From a virus: 42,413 bases of DNA. The stretch lies in IMG/VR virus record IMGVR_UViG_3300017917_001979, positions 1 through 42,413 of that record; one strand, given 5' to 3'. The notes under the pieces were generated by a model, which saw nothing but the letters and a program-made list of their open reading frames with translations, searched no databases and was not told where the DNA came from. Every line of letters starts with the position of its first letter. Position 1 is the first letter of the stretch. Position numbers and translations under genes: made by a program. Of the stretch, positions 22,803 to 28,271 are shown piece after piece.

Positions 22803-24445
22803 TAGTTATCCGCCGTTGGTCTTAGTGCATCACTTAGATTCTGACGCTCGTTAATACCCTGTTGATAAACAGTGTACTCTAGGATGTCTCCGGAATTTAG
22901 TGTGTTGCTCATAGTAAAAGATAAATTGCCACTGGTGTTAGCTACAGTGTTTGTAATAGTAATACCCTCTAGTACAGTTTTTACTCTATAGGCGCTGTTA
23001 TACGGAACTTTAGTAACCACTGTTTTAGATGATAATGTAAACGATTGCGTTGCTGCATTTGCGTTGGCTGTGTAAGGGTCTGAGACTCTGATTGCGTCCC
23101 AAGCAAGGCCACCTTTGTAACGCACACCTTCGTTATTAACAAAAGTACTGCGTAAAGTTTTATTTGTAACGCCAGGAGTTAAGTTAGTTCTTACTGCGTC
23201 CTCTACTTTGACCCAACGACGGCCATCGAATCGGAATAATCGATTAGGCATGTAGTCTAAGCGTAAGAAGAAGTCGCCTGTATCGGGCGCACTTGGGAAG
23301 CTAATACCTGCGGCTACTGCGTATCCGTTGGGTAAAGTTCCATCACCAGTTAGATATCCTGTTACCTTAACTGGAGAAATATTTGTCTGCGCACTAGCGT
23401 CGGGACTACCATCCCCGTCGCTGGCATCTGTTGCGGTAGTATCACTGGCATCAACTGCTGAAGGATCTCCTGGTCTACCATCACTTAACAATGGTTCGGT
23501 GTAGATTGAGCTAGTGTCATACCCGCTGTATGGTAATTCTTTTTCAGCTTGCTCAATAATAGCATCATTAACATCAATAAATTTATTATAGGTGCTGAGT
23601 AATTCGCTTAGAGTCTTGTCATTTTCGTCAACAACACCATCTTTGTTAGTATCGCCGGCGGCAATGTTATTAAGAATGTCTTTGTATTCTTGACTGTCTA
23701 CTAAAGGTTGCAGTTTAACACGCCATAGATGTGGCCACCATGTTGGACTAAAGCCCTCGGCGGATTTTGTAGCATCCTGTACTACATAATAGCGTTTCAG
23801 TGCCGCTTGTAGCTGATCGTTCAATGGATAATAATCTTTTAAGTGCGGCAATTCAATGACATCGCCAACCATAAGTTTACGGCCCATTTTTTCTACCATA
23901 TCATTTAAATGTACAGTTAAGAAAATAGTGTCGCCGGTTAAAAATAATCCAAACTGTGTTAGATCAAAATCGTTGTCGTTTATACGATAGTATCCACGCA
24001 TTACATAGACACTAGTGTCATACTTTCTGTCTCGGTTTTCTAAGAAAAGTAAATCTTGTATGTTTAACGGATTGTCGCCAGAAAACGCTGGGCGAGTAGC
24101 GTCAGAGTAGAATACGATTGCAGATCCAACTGGCACAGCAGATGTACTGCTCACTGATAAGGTAACAGTGGTGCTAGTCTTAGAAATAACAGTAGTATTG
24201 TTGGGAATGTAAGGACCAGTGGCATACATACCAACAGATACACCTAACGTATTTGCAAAAGTTAGCACAGGACCTGCGGCAATTTGAGCCGCAGTAGTTT
24301 CAATCGAAGCACCTTGATCCATTGGACCAATATACTTGTGAACGTGTATATCTGTAGCACCTACTGTAAATTGCTCAAAAATAGTTCTATCAAAAAACCT
24401 ATAGTCATTAGTATGAGTAGGGCGCCATAAACTTAAACGTGGCAT
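22802..24445 (-). CDS. gp14: Neck protein gp14 with inserted domains
   Basis: Gene order (directly before gp15) and the core segment N-P-L-N-I-Q-D-L-L-F-L-E-N-R-D-R-K-Y-D, then G-D-V-I-E-L-P-H, fit the T4-like neck protein gp14, which with gp13 completes the DNA-filled head for tail joining. The 547-aa length is about twice that of T4 gp14. Residues 50-118 are a Thr/Val/Ser-rich beta module inserted near the N-terminus. Residues 265-276 (D-T-N-K-D-G-V-V-D-E-N-D) form a canonical EF-hand/dockerin-type calcium loop. A low-complexity D/A/S/T linker follows near 330-350, then an L-F-R-F-D-G-R-R-W module and a C-terminal beta domain. The gene is inverted relative to gp13. An SD-like TAGGAT precedes the ATG, with a late octamer 22 nt upstream. 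Confidence 0.75.
   Translation of the reverse strand: MPRLSLWRPTHTNDYRFFDRTIFEQFTVGATDIHVHKYIGPMDQGASIETTAAQIAAGPVLTFANTLGVSVGMYATGPYIPNNTTVISKTSTTVTLSVSSTSAVPVGSAIVFYSDATRPAFSGDNPLNIQDLLFLENRDRKYDTSVYVMRGYYRINDNDFDLTQFGLFLTGDTIFLTVHLNDMVEKMGRKLMVGDVIELPHLKDYYPLNDQLQAALKRYYVVQDATKSAEGFSPTWWPHLWRVKLQPLVDSQEYKDILNNIAAGDTNKDGVVDENDKTLSELLSTYNKFIDVNDAIIEQAEKELPYSGYDTSSIYTEPLLSDGRPGDPSAVDASDTTATDASDGDGSPDASAQTNISPVKVTGYLTGDGTLPNGYAVAAGISFPSAPDTGDFFLRLDYMPNRLFRFDGRRWVKVEDAVRTNLTPGVTNKTLRSTFVNNEGVRYKGGLAWDAIRVSDPYTANANAATQSFTLSSKTVVTKVPYNSAYRVKTVLEGITITNTVANTSGNLSFTMSNTLNSGDILEYTVYQQGINERQNLSDALRPTADN
23618..23653 (-). other. EF-hand-like calcium loop inside gp14
   Basis: The twelve residues D265-T-N267-K-D269-G270-V-V-D273-E-N-D276 place ligands at positions 1, 3, 5, 9 and 12 with Gly at 6. 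This matches the EF-hand consensus except that Asp replaces Glu at 12, as in dockerins. Confidence 0.65.
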
Positions 24446-24467
24446 TACAATATCCTATAATATCTAG

Positions 24468-24475
24468 TATTTAGC
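24468..24475 (-). promoter_or_regulatory. Late promoter GCTAAATA for gp14-gp15-Nudix
   Basis: On the minus strand GCTAAATA is followed by 22 nt (with TAGGAT) and the gp14 ATG. It is only 4 nt from the -35 box of the divergent sigma70 promoter, so late and early promoters lie back to back. Confidence 0.65.
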
Positions 24476-24479
24476 GAGA

Positions 24480-24508
24480 TTGACAACAGCGACAATTGAT
24501 GCTATAAT
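24480..24508 (+). promoter_or_regulatory. Consensus sigma70 promoter
   Basis: TTGACA (24480-24485), exactly 17 nt, then TATAAT (24503-24508): both boxes and the spacing are perfect. Six nucleotides (ACGAAA) separate the -10 box from the ATG at 24515, so the predicted +1 is the A of the start codon. This should be a strong early promoter read by host polymerase. Confidence 0.9.
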
Positions 24509-24514
24509 ACGAAA

Positions 24515-24784
24515 ATGAATAATGTAATACAAACTAGCATGGACTGGGCAAGTGTGCAAACACGCATAGAAGCACCTGTACACAGAATGAAAAAGTACAG
24601 TCATGAAATGTGGAATATCAGTCATAATATTGGCTTGATGGTTAAAGAACTAAGTAAAGAAGAAATAAACTGTCGTAGACTAGGCAAACAGACTAGGGTA
24701 CACAAAAAAATGGTTGACAACATCAACCAAGAGATAGCAAACTACGAACGTATGATAACTTTTGCGGTATTACTTGCAGGATAA
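24515..24784 (+). CDS. Small helical protein, 89 aa, early expressed
   Basis: I recognise no family. The protein is predicted all-helical, with mixed charge, two Trp, one Cys and a short hydrophobic C-terminus (I-T-F-A-V-L-L-A-G) too short for a clear membrane segment. It sits directly at a perfect sigma70 promoter and has no SD. The ATG at 24515 coincides with the predicted transcription start, so translation would be leaderless. The next in-frame ATG (24539) also lacks an SD. The next gene starts 4 bp after its stop. Early expression and small size fit a host-takeover or regulatory role, but nothing in the sequence proves this. Confidence 0.65.
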   Translation: MNNVIQTSMDWASVQTRIEAPVHRMKKYSHEMWNISHNIGLMVKELSKEEINCRRLGKQTRVHKKMVDNINQEIANYERMITFAVLLAG

Positions 24785-24787
24785 ATT

Positions 24788-24958
24788 ATGTTTATAATGA
24801 CGATAGAAGAAGCGTACTCGGCAGTTAGTTTTTACAATAAAGATTTATGGCGAGCCCTGGCACAAATGGATAGTGAGTGGGACGACTTAGACACATACGA
24901 TAAAACCGCTTATAAAATGGTTAAACGAGAGCTAGAAAAGGAAATGGCAAATGGCTAA
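24788..24958 (+). CDS. Small protein, 56 aa
   Basis: A 56-residue frame from ATG 24788 to TAA 24958, acidic and Trp/Tyr-rich, beginning M-F-I-M-T-I-E-E-A-Y-S and ending K-R-E-L-E-K-E-M-A-N-G. An SD (GCAGGAT) overlaps the stop of the preceding gene. Its last 8 nt overlap the start of the next gene (ATGGCTAA), a typical coupled junction. It fills the whole gap between two real genes, which supports it as coding. No family was recognised. It is likely transcribed from the sigma70 promoter at 24480. Confidence 0.7.
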   Translation: MFIMTIEEAYSAVSFYNKDLWRALAQMDSEWDDLDTYDKTAYKMVKRELEKEMANG

Positions 24959-26162
24959 GATTAAAGTTGAAGGTAAAGCACCAAAGAAAGCAGCACGCGA
25001 TCCACTGTTTGTGGATGAAAAGTATACAGGTACTGAACCGGTATGGGACACAGAACGTGCCCTACAGTTTACAGATGAGGAATTTGATCACCATTTGCGT
25101 AAAGCCTTGCGCTACTATAATTACTACTATGGTGTTAAAGATCTTAAGAAATACTTTGTAGCATGGTTGCGTGAGCACACGGCTAAAGATAGCCAATATC
25201 ATAAACTTGATAAAGCAACTGTAGATTATTATGCTAAAACAAAAGATAATCTAACTCCTTTTACAGCCTGCGCTATTGTTCGAGCACACACTAAAGGTAT
25301 GCCCTTGCGTGACAAGCATGTAGAGTATTTGCTGGCTACAGTAGAAAAAGTTATCAAACTGCAAGAAGAATCTGCAGATGATGACGATGCGCCAACGACG
25401 GATACTAAAAAGGCCTCTAAAACAGACGTAAAGGCGCCTACAATCCAAGATCGTATGAACGCAATAGCAGACAAGCATCAACTACATTTTCTTGAACTAG
25501 AAGATCGTTTGTTTGCCGGTGAAACTGTCGACCCAAAAGCCTACGAGTATTTGGTAGCTAAAAACGTGGCACCTGCTACACTAGCACGTATTCTTAGTCC
25601 GTTTGAGCGTAGCCGTGCTGAGTTTAACGAAGCAAAGAGTACTAAAGATGAAGACATGAAAGATGCCTACGCACATCTTAAGTCAGCAGACTACAAGCGT
25701 TACGAAGCGTTTTATACAGCTCTTTTTGATGCGTTCACACAATACGGCCAGGTTAAGAAAGCTACTAAGAAAGCAAGTGTACGTAAACCGCCTGCTAAAG
25801 AAAAACTTGTTGCTAAACTTAAGTATTTGAAGAATGATACTGTAACTAAAGCTGTAAGTATTAATCCTGTTGATATTATCGGCGCACAAGTTTTGTGGGT
25901 TTACAACACTAAAACACGTAAACTTGGCAAGTATGTAGCTGAAGACATGGGCGGTGCGTTGAATGTTAAAGGTACTACTATCACAGGATTCAAAGAAAGT
26001 GATAGCGTACAAAAAACTTTGCGCAAACCTGAGCAACAAATTAAAGAGTTTATGAGTGCAGGCAAAGTAGAACTACGTAAATTCTTAGACAATATCAAAG
26101 CCACTGAAATTAAACTCAACGGACGCATTAATCAAGATACAGTTTTACTTAAAGTTCAGTAA
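24951..26162 (+). CDS. Conserved-looking phage protein of unknown function, 403 aa
   Basis: A Lys-rich soluble protein without recognised motifs. Residues 40-130 are helical, with a Tyr-rich stretch (L-R-Y-Y-N-Y-Y-Y-G). Residues 140-165 form an acidic linker (D-D-D-D-A-P-T-T-D). Residues 165-270 are helical again and 270-300 strongly basic (K-K-A-T-K-K-A-S-V-R-K-P-P-A-K). The C-terminal 110 residues (from V-D-I-I-G-A-Q-V-L-W-V-Y-N-T-K-T-R-K-L-G) look like a small beta domain with an R-K-L-G-K-Y turn. The basic linker suggests nucleic-acid contact, which is inference. It follows the two small genes in the sigma70-driven unit, so it may be early rather than structural. An SD (AAGGAAA) precedes the ATG, and a hairpin terminator follows the stop. 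Confidence 0.7.
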   Translation: MAKIKVEGKAPKKAARDPLFVDEKYTGTEPVWDTERALQFTDEEFDHHLRKALRYYNYYYGVKDLKKYFVAWLREHTAKDSQYHKLDKATVDYYAKTKDNLTPFTACAIVRAHTKGMPLRDKHVEYLLATVEKVIKLQEESADDDDAPTTDTKKASKTDVKAPTIQDRMNAIADKHQLHFLELEDRLFAGETVDPKAYEYLVAKNVAPATLARILSPFERSRAEFNEAKSTKDEDMKDAYAHLKSADYKRYEAFYTALFDAFTQYGQVKKATKKASVRKPPAKEKLVAKLKYLKNDTVTKAVSINPVDIIGAQVLWVYNTKTRKLGKYVAEDMGGALNVKGTTITGFKESDSVQKTLRKPEQQIKEFMSAGKVELRKFLDNIKATEIKLNGRINQDTVLLKVQ

Positions 26163-26165
26163 ACT

Positions 26166-26212
26166 AAAATATCCCGTTGCTGATAATAAATACACAGTAA
26201 CGGGATATTTTT
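26166..26212 (+). terminator. 16-bp hairpin and T tract enclosing the gp13 late promoter
   Basis: Arm 26166-26181 pairs with 26196-26211 over 16 bp with one G-U pair, then T. The 14-nt loop (26182-26195) contains AATAAATA. For the upstream gene it is a terminator. For gp13, whose ATG at 26213 directly follows, the 3' arm holds the GGGA ribosome-binding segment, so read-through RNA should be poorly translated. Confidence 0.85.
26185..26192 (+). promoter_or_regulatory. Late promoter AATAAATA for gp13, in a hairpin loop
   Basis: The predicted +1 is near 26198, inside the 3' arm. Late transcripts would lack the 5' arm and have a short, unpaired leader of about 15 nt carrying ACGGGA. Confidence 0.65.
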
Positions 26213-27115
26213 ATGGCCACACCTACCGGAAATTTAACAGCTAATCTAAGTCTAACCACAGACAGCCTATTTAACGCTAATACAGGTACAGGCGCCGGAC
26301 ACATCGACTTTAGTAGCCCAAGTATTCAAGATCAGTTAGACACTGTTAATACTCAACGAAATACTATTATTGAATATATTCGCTTGAGATTAGGCGACGG
26401 TATTGTTGATATTGAAGCTGACAAAGAACACTTTGATATGGCTATTAAACAAGCATTAATTCGCTATCGTCAACGCAGTTCAAACAGTGTAGAAGAAAGT
26501 TATGCGTTCTTAGATATACACCCTGAAACTCAAGAATATGTACTCCCTAAAGAGATAATGAATGTGCGTGCTATGTACCGTCGTGGTATTGGTAGCGTTA
26601 CAGGTACAACAGCTAGTCAGTTTGAACCGTTTGCAAGTGGTTACTTAAACACTTATATGTTAGTAGCAGGGCGTGTTGGTGGACTAGTAAACTATGAATT
26701 GTTTGTAGGATATCAAGAACTTGCTATGCGTATGTTTGGTGGTTACATACAATTTTCATTCAACCGCACAACTAAAAAACTTACCTTAACTCGTAAAATT
26801 CCATTCTTTGGACAAAATTTCAACGAAGGCATCAGCGAAAGCGTGTTGTTACACATCGATAACTATAAACCAGACATCATGCTGTTAAATGACATACACG
26901 CATTTCCGTGGATACAAGACTATGCCTATGCACTAGTAATGATGAGCATTGGTCAAGCACGTGAAAAATTCTCTAGTATTGCAGGCCCTGGTGGCGGTAC
27001 AACACTCAATGGTACACAATTAAAAACGGAAGGGCAGGCATTGTTGGATAAACTAGATGAAGATATAGCCAACTATGCCGATGGTGGTATGCCATTAACA
27101 TGGATCACTGGCTAA
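26213..27115 (+). CDS. gp13: Neck protein gp13
   Basis: The 300-aa length is close to T4 gp13 (309 aa). The segment I-I-E-Y-I-R-L-R-L-G-D-G-I-V-D-I-E followed by F-D-M-A-I-K-Q-A-L-I-R-Y is the characteristic N-terminal helix pair of this neck protein family. It is followed by E-S-Y-A-F-L-D-I, Y-V-L-P-K-E-I-M-N-V and a C-terminal helical G-Q-A-R-E-K-F. In T4, gp13 and gp14 form the neck that seals the portal after packaging. Residues 1-45 are a low-complexity Thr/Asn/Ser-rich leader. Unlike T4, gp14 is not downstream but lies 1.8 kb upstream on the other strand. The start is fixed by the hairpin/promoter element ending at 26212. Confidence 0.85.
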   Translation: MATPTGNLTANLSLTTDSLFNANTGTGAGHIDFSSPSIQDQLDTVNTQRNTIIEYIRLRLGDGIVDIEADKEHFDMAIKQALIRYRQRSSNSVEESYAFLDIHPETQEYVLPKEIMNVRAMYRRGIGSVTGTTASQFEPFASGYLNTYMLVAGRVGGLVNYELFVGYQELAMRMFGGYIQFSFNRTTKKLTLTRKIPFFGQNFNEGISESVLLHIDNYKPDIMLLNDIHAFPWIQDYAYALVMMSIGQAREKFSSIAGPGGGTTLNGTQLKTEGQALLDKLDEDIANYADGGMPLTWITG

Positions 27116-27124
27116 CCAAAAAGC

Positions 27125-27154
27125 TAGACTGTATTATCTGTAATCTATTATAAT
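27125..27154 (+). promoter_or_regulatory. Sigma70-type promoter with palindromic -10 region
   Basis: TAGACT (27125-27130), 18 nt, TATAAT (27149-27154). The -10 box lies inside the perfect palindrome CTATTATAATAG (27145-27156), a possible operator. It drives the dNMP kinase, an early/middle function in T4. Confidence 0.65.
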
Positions 27155-27177
27155 AGTATTATCAACGGGGAGATTCT

Positions 27178-27858
27178 ATGAGTCGTATTATCGGCATTTG
27201 CGGTTTCATTGGCAGCGGCAAAGACACAGTCGCTGACTATCTAGTTAATTTTCATGGATTTAAAAGAGAGAGCTTTGCTAACAGTCTTAAGGACGCTGTA
27301 AGCCTAGTTTTTGGTTGGGACCGTGAACTACTTGAAGGGCGCACCAAAGCTAGCCGTGAGTGGCGCGAGCAAGTAGACCCATGGTGGACTGAGCGTTTAG
27401 GACGTGAAATTACTCCTCGTTGGATCCTACAGTACTGGGGTACTGAAGTATGCCGCAAAGGATTTCATAACGATATCTGGGTAGCTAGTTTAGAAAATAG
27501 ACTGCGCCAGAGCAAAGACGACATTGTAATCACAGACTGTCGTTTCCCTAATGAAATTAAAGCCATTAAAGCTGCAGGTGGCGAAGTTATACGTATTAAA
27601 CGAGGTCCTGAGCCAGACTGGTACAATTCTGCACTAAACTACAATGCCGGTAAACGTAAAATAGGATGGGCCTTAGGTAAAGAAGACCTAGAGCGCAAAG
27701 GTGTACATGCTAGCGAATACAGTTGGGTGGGCAGCAACTTTGATACGATCTTACATAACGACGGAACATTAGATGATTTGTTTGAACAAATGGAAGAGTT
27801 TTTAACTCCTAAAAGTCTGGAACAAGATCTCCCTGACGCCAGCCTAACCCTTGTTTAG
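27178..27858 (+). CDS. gp1: Deoxynucleoside monophosphate kinase (T4 gp1-like)
   Basis: A 226-aa P-loop kinase that phosphorylates dNMPs to dNDPs for phage DNA synthesis. The Walker A loop is G9-F-I-G-S-G-K-D-T17, followed by the helix A-D-Y-L-V. Further segments are L-Q-Y-W-G-T-E-V-C-R (the family's Y-W-G-T-E region), D-D-I-V-I-T-D-C-R-F-P-N-E (Walker B-like strand with R-F-x-N-E) and I-R-I-K-R-G. Length is close to T4 gp1 (241 aa). The gene has its own sigma70-type promoter and a strong SD (GGGGAG), unlike the late genes around it, consistent with early expression. Its last 50 bp overlap the antisense HNH-like gene. Confidence 0.92.
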   Translation: MSRIIGICGFIGSGKDTVADYLVNFHGFKRESFANSLKDAVSLVFGWDRELLEGRTKASREWREQVDPWWTERLGREITPRWILQYWGTEVCRKGFHNDIWVASLENRLRQSKDDIVITDCRFPNEIKAIKAAGGEVIRIKRGPEPDWYNSALNYNAGKRKIGWALGKEDLERKGVHASEYSWVGSNFDTILHNDGTLDDLFEQMEEFLTPKSLEQDLPDASLTLV

Positions 27859-28159
27859 CAATTTCAATTTGACAATTAGCACAAATTGTTTTTAAATTAT
27901 GATGATTTCCGTTGTTAAGATTACCATCAATATAGTAAACAAATAACTGTTCTTTATACTTTGCTTGAAAGCCACACTTTTCACAGTGTGGTTTCTTTTT
28001 GTATCCGCTCACTGCCCAATTAGGAGTCTGCGGTTTCAGTTTACGACCTTTGCGAATACAGGCCGCACAGCGACTTCTAAAATGCGTAGTATTGCCCTTA
28101 ACATAGTTAATAGCTGCTGGCATTTTACCACAAGATTGACATAAAGGACGGTACTGCAT
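27809..28159 (-). CDS. HNH-like zinc-binding protein with altered catalytic site
   Basis: A 116-aa basic protein with two zinc ribbons: C7-x2-C10 with C31-x2-C34, and C59-x2-C62 with C93-x2-C96. The second ribbon brackets F-V-Y-Y-I-D-G-N-L-N-N and N-L-K-T-I-C-A-N-C-Q, which follow the HNH layout (H-H-I-D-G-x-x-x-N, then N-L-x-x-x-C-x-x-C-H). The central His pair is replaced by Y75-Y76 and the last His by Gln. It probably keeps the fold and DNA binding but not normal HNH catalysis. The gene is antisense to gp1 and to gp18, like a homing-endonuclease remnant or a repurposed regulator. No SD; a late octamer ends 4 nt before the ATG. Confidence 0.7.
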   Translation of the reverse strand: MQYRPLCQSCGKMPAAINYVKGNTTHFRSRCAACIRKGRKLKPQTPNWAVSGYKKKPHCEKCGFQAKYKEQLFVYYIDGNLNNGNHHNLKTICANCQIEIAKQGLGWRQGDLVPDF

Positions 28160-28163
28160 TCTG

Positions 28164-28171
28164 TATTTATG
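28164..28171 (-). promoter_or_regulatory. Late promoter CATAAATA for the HNH-like gene
   Basis: On the minus strand CATAAATA is followed by CAGA and the ATG at 28159. TAAATACAGA is shared exactly with the radical SAM promoter. No SD is present. Confidence 0.6.
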
Positions 28172-28180
28172 ATATCTAGC

Positions 28181-28204
28181 GGCGCGAACCTTTGCAAAGG
28201 CGCC
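28181..28204. repeat. Overlapping palindromes between divergent genes
   Basis: GGCGC (28181-28185) pairs with GCGCC (28200-28204), and inside is the perfect palindrome CCTTTGCAAAGG (28189-28200). Without a T tract it is not a standard terminator. It lies between the HNH-like and gp18 promoters and could be an operator or RNA structure. Confidence 0.45.
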
Positions 28205-28230
28205 TTAAGCCACTGATTTTTAAAATAACA

Positions 28231-28238
28231 AATAAATA
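28231..28238 (+). promoter_or_regulatory. Late promoter AATAAATA for gp18
   Basis: The octamer ends 33 nt before the gp18 ATG (28272), with the SD AAAGGA between. AATAATAC (28235-28242) and GTATTATT (28246-28253) form an 8-bp hairpin across the promoter and predicted +1. Confidence 0.6.
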
Positions 28239-28271
28239 ATACAAAGTATTATTAATAAAGGATACTCTACT

